Part shown: one piece after another, positions 1 to 12,121 of the stretch
Layout: each line of letters starts with the position of its first letter
How positions within the stretch are numbered: the stretch's first letter is position 1
Assembly (NCBI RefSeq): GCF_004634215.1
Contig: NZ_SMMH01000020.1
Location: 5,892-69,891 of the forward strand
DNA: 64,000 nucleotides
Source: Deinococcus fonticola
GTDB taxonomy: Bacteria; Deinococcota; Deinococci; Deinococcales; Deinococcaceae
Direction of reading: 5' to 3'
Made by a program: the position numbers and the translations under genes
Notes under the pieces: generated by a model
Told to the model about the DNA's origin: nothing
Databases searched by the model: none
The model's input: only the letters and a program-made list of their open reading frames with translations

Positions 1-162
1 CCGCAACTCATTCAATTGACGGTCGCGGAGAAACTGTCCCCGAACATTCAGACGGTCATGGTGCCCAGCGACGGAAATTTCCTGCTGAACCTGCAAACGC
101 TGGGGCAGGCCGCCGCCGCCAGCACCCCCCAGAAGAAAAATGAGTCGGGTTCCAGTAACTGA
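1..162 (+). CDS. SPFH/band-7 family protein, C-terminal fragment
   Basis: Frame 1 is open from the window edge and ends at TGA 160-162, so only the last 53 residues are seen. The stretch reading IQTVMVPSDGNFLLNLQTL is typical of the end of the SPFH (stomatin/prohibitin/HflC) domain, followed by a short Ala- and Ser-rich polar tail. Such proteins are membrane-anchored scaffolds that often act with FtsH-type or NfeD proteases. ftsH lies 5 kb downstream but is separated by unrelated genes. The family is inferred from this short tail only; the rest of the gene lies to the left. Confidence 0.65.
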   Translation, partial: PQLIQLTVAEKLSPNIQTVMVPSDGNFLLNLQTLGQAAAASTPQKKNESGSSN

Positions 163-188
163 GGACTGTTAGGCATTAGCATGACGTT

Positions 189-722
189 ATGGGCCTGATT
201 ATTGGCGTTGTTTTTATCGTGCTGGTGGTCGCCTTATACTCTGCCCTGACGGAAATGGCGAGTGCCCGCCGACGCAGCAGCGTGCTGGACAACGTGGCCG
301 CAAACGTCGCCGTGAAGCCGCTCAGTCCAGCCGTTCAGCTGGCGGCCCTGACACTGGAACTGCCGGATCCGCAGCGGCAGCAGGCGTTTGGGCTGCTGTG
401 TCTAGTGCAAGACGCCCTCACTTCCGGGCGTTATGCCCACGACCAGCGCACCCAGTACCTCTTGCAGCAGACGCTCGACACGTACCTGCCCGACACGCTC
501 CGCGCCTACCTCGACCTGACTCCCGGCGCGGCCCAGCAACTCGAGAAGGCGGGGCAGCCCGCCCAGCAGCTTCTGAGCGAGCAGCTGAGCGTGATGACCA
601 GCGGTGTCGAGCAGGCCATGAAACGCGACCACGCCGCCGCCGACCGCCTGCTGGGTCAGGGCAATTTCCTGCGCGAGAAATTTGGCGCAGCGCAGACGAA
701 CGAGGAACTGAAAATCAGGTAA
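189..722 (+). CDS. membrane-anchored hypothetical protein
   Basis: A 177-residue protein. Residues 2-19 form one hydrophobic segment (GLIIGVVFIVLVVALYSAL), so it is probably anchored by its N-terminus with the rest in the cytoplasm or periplasm. The remainder is Gln/Ala/Leu-rich and probably helical, with no motif I recognise. The start is chosen because a -10-like TAGCAT (177-182) ends 6 nt before ATG 189, giving a leaderless transcript separate from the SPFH gene 26 bp upstream. The two genes may still act together, but that is only suggested by position. Confidence 0.65.
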   Translation: MGLIIGVVFIVLVVALYSALTEMASARRRSSVLDNVAANVAVKPLSPAVQLAALTLELPDPQRQQAFGLLCLVQDALTSGRYAHDQRTQYLLQQTLDTYLPDTLRAYLDLTPGAAQQLEKAGQPAQQLLSEQLSVMTSGVEQAMKRDHAAADRLLGQGNFLREKFGAAQTNEELKIR

Positions 723-805
723 GCATGGGCTGTCGAGCACTGAATGAACGTTCCGGAAACCATCCGAGGTTCAGCAGGCGTCTGGAACCGGGATAAGCTG
801 CCCGC

Positions 806-2092
806 ATGTCAGACATCATCGTGGTGGGGGCCGGCCTGGCGGGACTGTGCGCGGCCCGCACGTTGCAGCGGGCCGGCCGGCGGGTGCGCGTGCTGGAGAA
901 GACCGGGCACCTGGGTGGGCGCGTCTGGACACGCCAGCACCACGGGTACACCATGGACGCCGGGTTTCTGGGCATGTTCACGGCCTACCCGGCGGCGCAG
1001 CGCCAGCTGGATTACGGGGCGCTGAAGCTGGTGCCGCTGCTTCCCTCGGCAGTGCTGCGCCAGGAGGGTGGGAGGGCCGAGATCGTGGGCGACCCCCGGC
1101 GGGATCTGGGCGCCTTACCGGGTGACCTGACGGCCCAGGCGCTGACCCTGCGTGACCGGCTGCTGGCCGGCAAACTGGTGGCCGAACTGCTCACGCAGGC
1201 CCCGCACGTGTGGCTCAACGGCCCCTCGCAGCCCACGCGGGAATTCTTGCTGGAGTACGGCTTCTCGCCGCGTTCGCTGGAGCGCTTCTTCACCCCATTT
1301 TTCGGGGGGCTGGTGCTTGACCGCGCACTGATGACCTGTTCGGGGCTGTTCAAGTATTACTTCAGCCTCCTGGTGCGCGGTGACGTGGCCATTCCGGCGG
1401 GCGGCATGAGCGAGATTCCGCGTCAGCTGGCACGGGAACTGGAAGTGCAACTCGAGACGGTGGTCAGCAGGATCGACGCCTGCGAGGAGGGCGTCACCAT
1501 TCACACCGATCAGGGAAGCCTGCAAGCCGGCACCGTCATCGTCGCCACCGATCCGCCCACCGCCGCCCGGCTGCTGGGCGAGGGTCACGCGCCCGCCCGG
1601 CCCATCGACCGGGGCAGCCTGGGCAGCACCTACCTGCACTACGGGGTAGACCGGCAGCTGGAGCGTCAGCCGCGCCTGCAACTGAACGCCCTGCCGGACG
1701 GTCACCTCAATCAGGTGTTCTGGACCGGGCAGGTGTTCCCTGGCCGCGTGCCCGCCGGGCATGACCTGCTGATCGCCTCGCTGTGGGGCATTCCCGACGG
1801 TACAGACACTGACCTGGACACCCGGACCCGCGCCGAGCTGCGCGTCTGGCTGGGCGACCGCGTCAACCAGCTGAACCTGCTGCACGTCGAGCGTATCCGC
1901 CACACCCAGTACCCGCAGCCCGCCGGGTACGCCCACACGCTCCCCGGCCAGTCTGGCGGCCATCCCCGGCTGTACCTCGCGTCCGAGGTCACATCGCTGA
2001 GTGGCATTCAGGGTGCCCTGGAAAGCGGCGAGAAAGCAGCCGCAGCCATTCTGGGCGACGTGCAGGTGCTCAGCCGCCCACGCGGGGCCTGA
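806..2092 (+). CDS. FAD-dependent oxidoreductase (amine oxidase/phytoene desaturase-like)
   Basis: A 428-residue flavoprotein. An N-terminal dinucleotide-binding fold is clear: VVGAGLAGLCAARTL (residues 5-19), then an acidic strand end (VLEK) and the GGRVWT motif that contacts FAD in amine oxidase, protoporphyrinogen oxidase and carotenoid desaturase families. The C-terminus has the usual second FAD motif (LYLASEV...SGIQGALESG). The substrate is not visible from sequence; a carotenoid, porphyrin or amine are all possible. A TAAGCT hexamer at 794-799 lies 6 nt before ATG 806, so the mRNA is probably leaderless. Transcription converges on the dehydrogenase operon at a shared hairpin. Confidence 0.8.
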   Translation: MSDIIVVGAGLAGLCAARTLQRAGRRVRVLEKTGHLGGRVWTRQHHGYTMDAGFLGMFTAYPAAQRQLDYGALKLVPLLPSAVLRQEGGRAEIVGDPRRDLGALPGDLTAQALTLRDRLLAGKLVAELLTQAPHVWLNGPSQPTREFLLEYGFSPRSLERFFTPFFGGLVLDRALMTCSGLFKYYFSLLVRGDVAIPAGGMSEIPRQLARELEVQLETVVSRIDACEEGVTIHTDQGSLQAGTVIVATDPPTAARLLGEGHAPARPIDRGSLGSTYLHYGVDRQLERQPRLQLNALPDGHLNQVFWTGQVFPGRVPAGHDLLIASLWGIPDGTDTDLDTRTRAELRVWLGDRVNQLNLLHVERIRHTQYPQPAGYAHTLPGQSGGHPRLYLASEVTSLSGIQGALESGEKAAAAILGDVQVLSRPRGA

Positions 2093-2129
2093 GGAGCCGG
2101 AAGTTGCTTTCTCATTAACGACAAAAGAA

Positions 2130-2163
2130 GTTGAGGTGGCCCCGATATCGCAGGCCACCTCAC
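2130..2163 (-). terminator. terminator between FAD oxidoreductase and E1 operon
   Basis: A perfect 9-bp stem GAGGTGGCC (2133-2141) / GGCCACCTC (2153-2161) with an 11-nt loop. On the minus strand it is followed by a T-rich tract (AACTTCTTTT), fitting the end of the E1 beta gene. On the plus strand the tail is actctcttt, so it may work both ways. Confidence 0.75.
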
Positions 2164-2184
2164 TCTCTTTCGACTGGTTTCTGC

Positions 2185-3182
<998 letters not shown>

Positions 3183-3186
<4 letters not shown>

Positions 3187-4340
3187 GCCTGTTCCTCCAG
3201 CAGTTCGGCGCGCTGCTTCAGCAGTTGCGGGGTGGGTTCGGCGAACACGTGATCCAGAATCTCGGCGGGGGTGGGGTCCGGGTAGGCGTCGGCCTCGGTC
3301 AGCGCGGCCTCGAATTCCTCGGCGACTTCTTTCAGCAGGGCGGCGTGGCTTTCCTCGGTCAGGATGCCTTCCTTGAGCAGGTGCTGCTCCAGGCGCGTCA
3401 CCGGGTCTTTCTCCAGCCATTTCTTCGCCTCGTCCTCGGTGCGGTAGCGGCTGGGGTCGTCGGCCACAGTGTGGGCCTTGACACGGTAGGTCACGGTCTC
3501 GATCAGGGTCGGGCCTTCATTGTTGCGGGCCCGCTTCACGGCCTGGTCAGTTACATGCCAGGTCGCCAGCACGTCGTTGCCGTCGACACGTACGCCGGGA
3601 ATGCCGTAGCCGTCGGCGCGTTTGCTGAGGTTGGTGGCTTTCGTCTGCGTGGTCGTGGGCACGCTGATGGCCCAGCCGTTGTTCTGCAGGATGAAAATGC
3701 ACGGCGCATTCAGCGCGCCCGCGAAGTTCAGCGCCTCGTGGAAATCCCCCTCGCTGCTGCCGCCGTCCCCGATAAAGGCCATGGCGACGTTCTGCGTGCC
3801 CTGGCGCTTCTCGGCCAGCGCTGCGCCCACCGCCTGCGGGTACTGGGTGGCAATGGGAATGTAGAAGGGCAGCACCTTCAGGTCGGCGGGCATGGCCCAG
3901 CCGTGGGGGGAGGTGCGCCAGTAGGCCAGCGTGCGCGCAATCGGCAGGCCCAGCGTCAGGGCCGCGCCGGTGTCGCGGTAGGTGGGAAACAGCCAGTCGT
4001 TTTTCGTGAGGGCCGCCGCCGTACCGCACTGGCTGGCCTCCATGCCCCCGAAGGGCGGGAAGACACCCAGGCGACCCTGGCGGTACAGCACCCAGCCGCG
4101 TTCGTCGAACTGCCGGGCGCGGCGCATCTGGCGGTACAGGTGCAGCCGGGTCTCGGCGGGCGGCAGCAGGTCCGGGCGCACCACTGTGCCGTCCGGCGCC
4201 AGAATCTGGAACAGCTCGCCGCTGGCTTCCGCCTGGTTGTAAGCGGCCTCGGCGGCCTGAAAGGCGGCGGGCGTTTCGGTGGACTCGCGGCCTTGCACCG
4301 CGTCCTTGGTGGATGTAACCGTACTGGATTTACGGGCCAT
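3183..4340 (-). CDS. 2-oxoacid dehydrogenase E1 component, alpha subunit
   Basis: A 385-residue E1 alpha subunit. The thiamine diphosphate motif is present ([17 protein letters not shown]... ending in LQNNGWAIS), as are the phosphorylation-loop-like segment with [12 protein letters not shown] and the N-terminal [15 protein letters not shown] region. The length is normal for the family. The first gene of a two-gene operon with E1 beta (4-nt overlap). A GGAGG sits 4 nt before the ATG on the minus strand, so this gene uses a conventional ribosome-binding site, unlike many neighbours. The AHTVADD.SRYR pattern is shared by branched-chain and some pyruvate dehydrogenases, so the substrate stays open. 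Confidence 0.9.
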
Positions 4341-4678
4341 GAAACCTCCATCGTGTGTACTGGCACGAAAGTAATGGGGCGAAAGAATGAAACCGGGTGT
4401 GAACGGAGACCAGCCCAGGCCATGACCGGCTCAGGCCATCAAAAGAGCCCGTTCAGGGCGCACGGCGCTGATTCAGCAGGCGTGAGGTTCGGCAGCGGGC
4501 AGGCACGGTCATGTTCACTACACTCCGGAAGCTGGAAAGCAATGGGTACAGCGTAACAGATTACGCAGATCCTCCCGCCCAGCCCACACCCCGAGCATCG
4601 GCCACGCCTCGCCTCCCGTCCCGGCATTCCGGTCAAGGTGAAAAGAAACTTTTTCTCCACGTCCACAGTTCACGCACC
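4341..4678. other. intergenic region upstream of the E1 operon
   Basis: About 340 bp without a convincing gene. It must hold the promoter of the minus-strand E1 operon, but I could not assign a clear -35/-10 pair. Several open frames cross it, all without a ribosome-binding site or recognisable protein. Confidence 0.5.
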
Positions 4679-4705
4679 AAAAAAAGGGAACCGCGCAGGG
4701 TTCCC
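4679..4705 (-). terminator. intrinsic terminator of DUF4384 lipoprotein gene
   Basis: A stem GGGAACC (4686-4692) / GGTTCCC (4699-4705) with a 6-nt loop. On the minus strand it is followed directly by seven T residues (4685-4679), 24 bp after the stop codon. Confidence 0.8.
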
Positions 4706-4728
4706 CAGTCGACACGAACGGTCGGTGC

Positions 4729-5229
4729 TCAGCGAATGTAGATGTACGTTTCCTGCACGTCCCGGTCGGCCGCCGCATAGGGCGTCAGGTAGGCGGTGGT
4801 CGTGGTATTCCAGCGGTTGCTGTCGTACACGCCGGACAGCACCAGGTCGGTGGTGGGGCGCGGGCGGGTGAAGATCACGCGGATGCTCTGCGTGCCGGCC
4901 GGCGGCGCGGCATTGAAGGTCACGCCGTCGCCGGCACGGGGGAAGGTGGTGGTGCCCGCCGCCACGTAGGCGTTGCGAACCAGGACGTTGGCGGAGCGGT
5001 CCTGGTTCAGCGCCAGGATGGTCACGTACCCGGCGGTGCGGGTGGTAACACTGACGCGCACCGGCTCACCGACGAGGTAGGTGGCTCCCTCACCCTTGTC
5101 CGGAGTGACCCGCGCGATCAGGTTGCTGCTGCTGCCCAGCAGGCCCACGTTGGCGCGGGTGGTGACGGTGCAGGCACTCAGGCCCAGCACCAGCGGGCCG
5201 ACCAGCGCGATCTTTTTCAAGGTTTGCAT
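4729..5229 (-). CDS. DUF4384 domain lipoprotein
   Basis: A 166-residue predicted lipoprotein. The N-terminus MQTLKKIALVGPLVLGLSAC has a positively charged start, a hydrophobic core and a LSAC lipobox, so Cys20 would be lipidated. The mature part matches the DUF4384 pattern seen in bacterial surface proteins: a V-x-V-T-T-R-x-A-G-Y-V-T-I-L-type strand, then a segment on vulnerable or named values (NVLVRNAYVAAG). Function is unknown. The open frame extends further upstream, but a TACACT -10 (5241-5236) ends 6 nt before this ATG and fixes the start. A paralogue of the same family lies at 30525-31445. Confidence 0.75.
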   Translation of the reverse strand: MQTLKKIALVGPLVLGLSACTVTTRANVGLLGSSSNLIARVTPDKGEGATYLVGEPVRVSVTTRTAGYVTILALNQDRSANVLVRNAYVAAGTTTFPRAGDGVTFNAAPPAGTQSIRVIFTRPRPTTDLVLSGVYDSNRWNTTTTAYLTPYAAADRDVQETYIYIR

Positions 5230-5406
5230 ACGTCGAGTGTATAAGCTGGGCCTGACCACTTCCTGAGGAGGGTACAGACCACATTCATGGAACGTGTAAA
5301 GAGGACTTGCCGGTGGGCGGGCACTGCACCAAAAGCACTGGCCTAAAAGAACTGACGTAAAGGCACAAAAGGAACGCCGGGTGGTTTCCGGGCCCGTCCA
5401 CTGGCT

Positions 5407-5417
5407 TAACATGGGGT

Positions 5418-5418
<1 letters not shown>
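5407..5418 (+). promoter_or_regulatory. -10 element of leaderless ftsH
   Basis: TAACAT at 5407-5412 followed by 5 nt and then ATG 5418. No clear -35 hexamer is visible 17 bp upstream. Confidence 0.5.
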
Positions 5419-7256
<1,838 letters not shown>

Positions 7257-7265
7257 AAGTCGGGA

Positions 7266-7285
7266 CGCCCGCGCTCAGGCGGGCG
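7266..7285 (+). terminator. possible terminator hairpin after ftsH
   Basis: CGCCCGC (7266-7272) / GCGGGCG (7279-7285) with a 6-nt loop, 9 bp after the ftsH stop. No T-run follows, so termination here is only suggested. Confidence 0.4.
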
Positions 7286-7444
7286 CGGGCCTGTTAAGGC
7301 TTCCTAAACCGGGACATTCTCTAGCCGGGCAAAGCGGGCCATAGGATGGGGTTAATCGAATCGACCCCACCTCAACCTCCTCAGGGCGTCGATGTTTTCT
7401 TCCCCTTGACGCGTGTCATTGAACCCAGGAGTCCCAAGGCCAGC

Positions 7445-8113
<669 letters not shown>

Positions 8114-8148
8114 TCCGTCGGGGCCGGCCGTTTTTCTGACCTTCAGCG

Positions 8149-8180
8149 ACCTGCCCGCGTGGCAGGTTTCTTCATTCGTC
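8149..8180 (+). terminator. terminator after response regulator
   Basis: ACCTGCC (8149-8155) / GGCAGGT (8161-8167), loop CGCGT, followed by a pyrimidine-rich ttcttcatt tail. Confidence 0.65.
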
Positions 8181-8293
8181 CCGAAGAGCCACGAAGAAGT
8201 TGACGAGGGCAGGCGTCGTGCGTCGGTGGGCGCCCCTCTTTCTGCTGAACGCCCTAGCCGCCGGGGCGCATCTGCTAGGGTGCCTCTCAGACC

Positions 8294-9034
8294 GTGAACG
8301 AGAGAACGTCACTTCCTGATCTGACGGGCTGCCGCCTCAGCGTCACGCACTCCGGTGGTGGGGCAGACCAGCTTATTCAGACCTTCTCGACATTAGGGGC
8401 CACCGTTCACCACATTCCCCTGATCGAATTCGAGTGGCTGAAAGAAGCGCCGCGATTGCAGGACTTGCAGGACGTGCAGTGGCTGGTGCTGACCAGTCCG
8501 CAGGGTGTCAAGGCACTCAGCAGCGCCCTGAACGGCCATGACGTGCCGGCAGGCATTCAGTGGGCGGCGGTCGGGGAATCCACCGCCCGTGCCCTGCGCG
8601 AGGCTGGATGGCCCGTTCATTTCACGCCCTCGCAGGCCACTGGAACGTCGCTGGGCCAGGAACTCCCGCTGAGCGCAGGAGGCAAAGTGCTGCACGTCAC
8701 CTCCAACCTCTCCAAAGATGACCTGTCGGCAGCCCTGCACGCTCGTGGGGCCAGCTACGAACGGCTGGTGCTGTACCGCACGCTGCCACATACACCCAGC
8801 CACGCCGAAACCGCGCAGCTTCTCGCCTCGCACCTGGTGACGCTGGCTTCCAGCTCTGCCGCGCAGCACTTCGCCACGCTGGGCGGACAGCAGGTGCCCG
8901 TGGTCGTGATGGGCCAGCAGACCGCTGGAACGGCACGGGAACTCGGTTTTCAGACTGTCCTGGTCGCCCGGCGGCCCACGCTGGAAGCCCTGGAAGACGT
9001 AGTTTTTCAGTTCCTGACCCGGCCCCGCATGTGA
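8294..9034 (+). CDS. hemD: uroporphyrinogen-III synthase
   Basis: A 246-residue protein with the two-lobed HemD pattern: an N-terminal G-G-A-D-x-L...GA-x-V-x-x-I-P-L-I segment, then WLVLTSPQGV in the first lobe, and VVLYRTLPH plus TLASSSAAQHF in the second. It closes hydroxymethylbilane to uroporphyrinogen III in tetrapyrrole synthesis. The next gene on the same strand is hemA, a pathway partner. The GTG start follows a TAGGGT hexamer (8276-8281) by 12 nt, giving a very short leader. HemD proteins diverge strongly; the hemA neighbour supports the call. Confidence 0.85.
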   Translation: MNERTSLPDLTGCRLSVTHSGGGADQLIQTFSTLGATVHHIPLIEFEWLKEAPRLQDLQDVQWLVLTSPQGVKALSSALNGHDVPAGIQWAAVGESTARALREAGWPVHFTPSQATGTSLGQELPLSAGGKVLHVTSNLSKDDLSAALHARGASYERLVLYRTLPHTPSHAETAQLLASHLVTLASSSAAQHFATLGGQQVPVVVMGQQTAGTARELGFQTVLVARRPTLEALEDVVFQFLTRPRM

Positions 9035-9097
9035 AAGATGTGTGCAGGACAGCTTTCTGACCGTTCGGTACGGGACGCCCGCCCTGGAGTCAGGCGA

Positions 9098-9110
9098 TAT
9101 GCTGCGCCGG
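9098..9110 (+). promoter_or_regulatory. -10 element of hemA leader ORF
   Basis: TATGCT (9098-9103) with 6 nt to GTG 9110. This predicts a transcript that begins at the first codon of the 21-codon ORF rather than at hemA itself. Confidence 0.5.
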
Positions 9111-9175
9111 TGATCCTGGCCCGCCTTCCTTTTTTCACTTTCTCCCGGCATCCTGCCAGCGGGCCTCACGCGTGA
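9110..9175 (+). CDS. 21-codon ORF coupled to hemA (possible leader peptide)
   Basis: GTG 9110 opens a 21-codon frame ([20 protein letters not shown] plus Ala) that ends at TGA 9173-9175. That stop overlaps the hemA start as GTGA (9172-9175). The ORF sits 6 nt after a TATGCT hexamer, so it would be the leaderless first cistron of the hemA mRNA. The start codons of both frames lie in the same context, GTGATCCTGGCC. No family is recognised. It may be a regulatory or translation-coupling leader peptide, or a chance frame; the overlap and promoter spacing are the only support. Confidence 0.4.
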   Translation: MILARLPFFTFSRHPASGPHA

Positions 9176-10269
9176 TCCTGGCCTGTCCCACCGCCCAGCA
9201 CCTGCTTCAGCACGCCCAGGCGGAACCCGCCCAGCTGGATTTCACGGTGGTGGGCCTCAACCACCAGACCGCTCCGGTGGAAATCCGTGAACAGGCCGCC
9301 GTGCGGGGCGGGCACGAGGAAGCGGTGCTGGCGAGGCTCTCGCAGCACGCCCAGGAAGTCATGGTGCTGGCCACCTGCAACCGCACCGAAGTCTACCTGG
9401 CGGGCCTGCACACCCACCCCGCCCGGCTGTTCGAGCAGGCCTGGGGCGCCGATCTCAGCGAGCACCTGTACATTCACCGGGGCCTGTGTGCCGTCCGGCA
9501 CCTGTACCGCGTCGCGTCCGGCCTGGACAGCCTGGTGATCGGCGAAACGCAGATTCAGGGGCAGGTGAAACGGGCCTGGCAGCAGGCCGCGCACTTTCAG
9601 CGCACCGGTACCCTGCTGAACAAGGTCGCGCAGGGGGCCCTGGCCGCCGGCAAACGCGTGCGGTTTGAGACGGGCATGAGCGATAAGGTCGTCAGCGTCA
9701 GCAGCGCCGCCGTGGAACTGGCCACCACTGCCTTGGGCGGCCTGGCGGGCCGCACCGCCCTGATCATCGGCGCGGGTGAAACCGCCGAACTGACCATGAC
9801 GCACCTGCGGGCCGCCGGCATTCAGGACGTGATCGTGGTCAACCGCACGGTGGAACGCGCCCAGCAACTCGCCGACAAACTGGGTGGGCAGGCCTGCGCC
9901 CAGGAGTACCTGCAAGAGGTGCTGCCCCGCGCGGACGTGCTGATCGCCTCCAGTGCCGCGCCGCATTACGTCCTCAACGGCGCGGGCGTGCAGGGGGCGC
10001 TGGCGGCCCGCCCCCTGCGGCCGATGGTGCTGATCGACATCAGTATGCCCCGCAACCTCGACCCGGACATTGCCGAGGTGCCCGGCGCGTATCTGTACAA
10101 CCTCGACGATCTGACCGGCATCGTTGCGCGCAACCTCCAGAGCCGCCACGCGGCCATTCCCCACGCTGAAGCGATCATCCGCGAAAGCGGCGCCGACCTG
10201 CTGCGCTGGCACCTGACCCGTGAAGCCCAGCACGCCCGCCAGAGCGGGCCGCTCGTGGCTTCTGCCTGA
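9172..10269 (+). CDS. hemA: glutamyl-tRNA reductase
   Basis: A 365-residue enzyme that reduces glutamyl-tRNA to glutamate-1-semialdehyde, the first committed step of C5-pathway heme synthesis. Motifs: [15 protein letters not shown], the catalytic Cys in [28 protein letters not shown], and the NADPH-binding [12 protein letters not shown]. The C-terminal dimerisation domain is shorter than in many GluTRs, as the protein ends soon after [17 protein letters not shown] 9172 gives about 24 residues before the conserved VVGLNHQ and overlaps the stop of the small upstream ORF. It lies 137 bp after hemD. Confidence 0.95.
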   Translation: MILACPTAQHLLQHAQAEPAQLDFTVVGLNHQTAPVEIREQAAVRGGHEEAVLARLSQHAQEVMVLATCNRTEVYLAGLHTHPARLFEQAWGADLSEHLYIHRGLCAVRHLYRVASGLDSLVIGETQIQGQVKRAWQQAAHFQRTGTLLNKVAQGALAAGKRVRFETGMSDKVVSVSSAAVELATTALGGLAGRTALIIGAGETAELTMTHLRAAGIQDVIVVNRTVERAQQLADKLGGQACAQEYLQEVLPRADVLIASSAAPHYVLNGAGVQGALAARPLRPMVLIDISMPRNLDPDIAEVPGAYLYNLDDLTGIVARNLQSRHAAIPHAEAIIRESGADLLRWHLTREAQHARQSGPLVASA

Positions 10270-10308
10270 CTGGCGACTGAGGCACGGTCAGGCAGACGAC
10301 CGGACGGT

Positions 10309-10434
10309 GCTCTGGAGTAGGGCTGCGAATTCCGTCAGGCATAGCACACCACTCCATTCTTCGTGCTGCTCGTGTAAATTCACTCGCCGTGCTCGGGCAG
10401 AAGGCACTTCGTTCTTTGTCCAATGCTCTAAGCT
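10309..10434 (+). repeat. dispersed intergenic repeat, copy A
   Basis: About 125 bp between hemA and ygfZ. Shared blocks with the copy at 60531-60684 (opposite strand) include GAATTCCGT, ACTCCATTC, CTGCTCGT, TAAATTCACTCGC, GTTCTTTGTC and CTCTA. Its right end runs into the TAAGCT -10 of ygfZ. Confidence 0.7.
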
Positions 10435-10440
10435 GGTGGC

Positions 10441-11310
10441 ATGTGGACTCTCCTTCCTTCCAGCAGTCTGCGCGTTACGGGCGCGGACCGCGTGGACTTC
10501 ATTCACGGGCAGATGACGAACGACCTGCGCCGCGCCCCCACGCCCGGAATGGTGCCCTGCGCCTTCCTGAACGTGAAGGGCCAGATCGAATTCTTCGCCC
10601 GGGTGTACCGCCGCGCCGACGACCTTTACGTGCATCTGGCCGCTGATGAGGCCGAGCAGCTGCAGGCCCGCTTGAAGCGCTACATCATCTTCGATCAGGT
10701 GCAGCTGGAGAACCTGACCGGTACCCTGAGTACCATCCACGTCTGGAACGCTGCGGATTTGCCCGGCTGGGACGCCGCCGGCGCGGACGCGCAGCAGTTT
10801 GAACTGGCGGGCCAGACAGTGCTGGGTGGGCGCGTGAACCGCACCGGACAGCCCGGAGTGGATCTGCACTACCTGGCGAGCCACGCCGGCGAGGTCGAAG
10901 CCGCGCTGACGGGGCCGCCGCGCCCGCTGGCCGAACTGGAAGCGGCCCGCATCGCGGCAGGGATTCCCGACGTGAGCGCCGATCATTTTCAGGGCGTGTT
11001 GCCGCAGGAGATCGGGCTGGATATCGGGGGGCAGCTGCCGGCCATCAGTTATAAGAAGGGCTGCTACGTCGGGCAGGAGATCATGGCCCGCCTGGAAGCA
11101 CGCGGCAACGCGCGTCACCACCTGGCCCGCCTGGCCGGGGAATTGATCCCCTTCAGCGAAGTGGTGCTTGACGGCAAAGTCGTGGGTCAACTGGGCGCCG
11201 TGGCGGGTGGCCTGGGCCTGGCGAAACTCCGCAAGGAAGTCGCGGATGGGCAGCAGGTGCAGTGCAGCGCGGGGACGGCCACGGTTCAACTTCTGAACGC
11301 GAATGTTTGA
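10441..11310 (+). CDS. ygfZ: YgfZ/GcvT-like folate-binding protein
   Basis: A 289-residue member of the YgfZ (COG0354) family, which uses tetrahydrofolate in assembly or repair of certain Fe-S enzymes and in tRNA modification. The signature K-G-C-Y-x-G-Q-E is present ([14 protein letters not shown], about residues 208-221), with an N-terminal [18 protein letters not shown] segment typical of the GcvT fold. TAAGCT (10429-10434) ends 6 nt before the ATG. The next gene starts inside its last codons. Confidence 0.9.
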   Translation: MWTLLPSSSLRVTGADRVDFIHGQMTNDLRRAPTPGMVPCAFLNVKGQIEFFARVYRRADDLYVHLAADEAEQLQARLKRYIIFDQVQLENLTGTLSTIHVWNAADLPGWDAAGADAQQFELAGQTVLGGRVNRTGQPGVDLHYLASHAGEVEAALTGPPRPLAELEAARIAAGIPDVSADHFQGVLPQEIGLDIGGQLPAISYKKGCYVGQEIMARLEARGNARHHLARLAGELIPFSEVVLDGKVVGQLGAVAGGLGLAKLRKEVADGQQVQCSAGTATVQLLNANV

Positions 11311-11722
11311 CGGGCTGCTTCAAGCCCACAAGGCCGGTGACCACAAGGAGGCGCTGATGCGCGCTTATCACCTCGCCCTGCTGGTGCTGGCGATTCCCGG
11401 GGTGCCGCTGGGCCTGCTGTACTGGTTCACCAGGCCAGCGCCGCACACATGGGTCATTGCTTTGGTGCTGGTCGGCGTTGCGGCGCTGCTGGCTGCTGGG
11501 GTGCTGGAGAAGGTGCGGCGTACCGTGCAGGCCAGCCCGGCCGCCTTGCCCGTTCCGGAGCGCTTGACCGCCGCCCTGCAACTGGGTTCCGCTCCCGGCG
11601 TCCCCTTTCTGGTGGGGTGCAGTTCCTTCCACGACGGCCTCACCTGGCTGGGGTGCTGGGCCGTGGCGCTCATGGCTTACCTGCTGGGCCGGCAGCGGAT
11701 ACTGGATCTGAGCCGGAAATAA
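11303..11722 (+). CDS. small integral membrane protein, unknown function
   Basis: A 139-residue protein with three or four hydrophobic segments (about residues 22-43, 51-70, 92-104 and 112-130). It has no motif I recognise. ATG 11303 lies 8 nt inside the ygfZ 3' end, so the two are probably cotranscribed and coupled. A functional link with YgfZ is possible but unproven. Confidence 0.6.
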   Translation: MFDGLLQAHKAGDHKEALMRAYHLALLVLAIPGVPLGLLYWFTRPAPHTWVIALVLVGVAALLAAGVLEKVRRTVQASPAALPVPERLTAALQLGSAPGVPFLVGCSSFHDGLTWLGCWAVALMAYLLGRQRILDLSRK

Positions 11723-11730
11723 ACGCCCCA

Positions 11731-11810
11731 GAGCAGATTGCTGAATTCACTCACTCTGTTCGGACAGAACAAGATCAAAAAAACCTGGCCTTTTTCGGTC
11801 AAATGCTCTG
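11731..11810 (+). repeat. dispersed intergenic repeat, copy C (short form)
   Basis: About 80 bp sharing GAGCAG, GAATTCACTC, CTCTGTTCGGACAGAAC and CGGTCAAATGCTCT with the longer copies; the internal hairpin section is missing. It ends 14 bp before the -10 of the DUF3006 gene. Confidence 0.6.
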
Positions 11811-11824
11811 GCGCCCTTTTGCGC

Positions 11825-11837
11825 TACGCTGATTCCA
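11825..11837 (+). promoter_or_regulatory. -10 element of leaderless DUF3006 gene
   Basis: TACGCT (11825-11830) with 6 nt to ATG 11837. This sets the start 33 codons inside a longer open frame. Confidence 0.5.
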
Positions 11838-12121
11838 TGAAAGAACGAGCCGCTCCTGAATACTGGGTGCTGGACGGCCTGGAAGACACCCCGCAGGGCT
11901 GCTGGGCCCGGCTGGAGCGGGCCGACGGGAAAATGATCGTCCTCCCCGCATCCGTGCTGCCCGACCACATCCGCGAGGGGGACGTGTTGCAAGTCGTGGC
12001 CGGCCCGGACGGAGACGTCTTGCGGCCCGCTCCCGAGGAAACCGCCCGACACCGTGAGGCCGCGCAGGAACGCCTGAGCGCCCTGAATGGGCCTACCCCA
12101 ACGGGAGACATCGACCTGTGA
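11837..12121 (+). CDS. DUF3006 domain protein
   Basis: A 94-residue protein. The segment WVLDGLEDTPQGCWARLE, then ADGKMIVLPASVLPDHIREGDVLQV, fits DUF3006, a small beta-rich domain of unknown role often encoded beside ComEC-like metallo-beta-lactamase proteins. That is the case here: its TGA overlaps the GTG start of the next gene. The frame is open for 33 further codons upstream, but those run through an intergenic repeat, and the TACGCT spacing supports ATG 11837. Confidence 0.75.
   Translation: MKERAAPEYWVLDGLEDTPQGCWARLERADGKMIVLPASVLPDHIREGDVLQVVAGPDGDVLRPAPEETARHREAAQERLSALNGPTPTGDIDL

Noticed and set aside
4511..4741. 76-codon frame in the gap upstream of the E1 operon
   Set aside because: No start signal, basic low-complexity sequence, and it crosses a terminator.
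7346..7444. 33-residue N-terminal extension of the response regulator
   Set aside because: It is not typical of the family, and its ATG overlaps a TAGGAT box; ATG 7445 gives the usual start.
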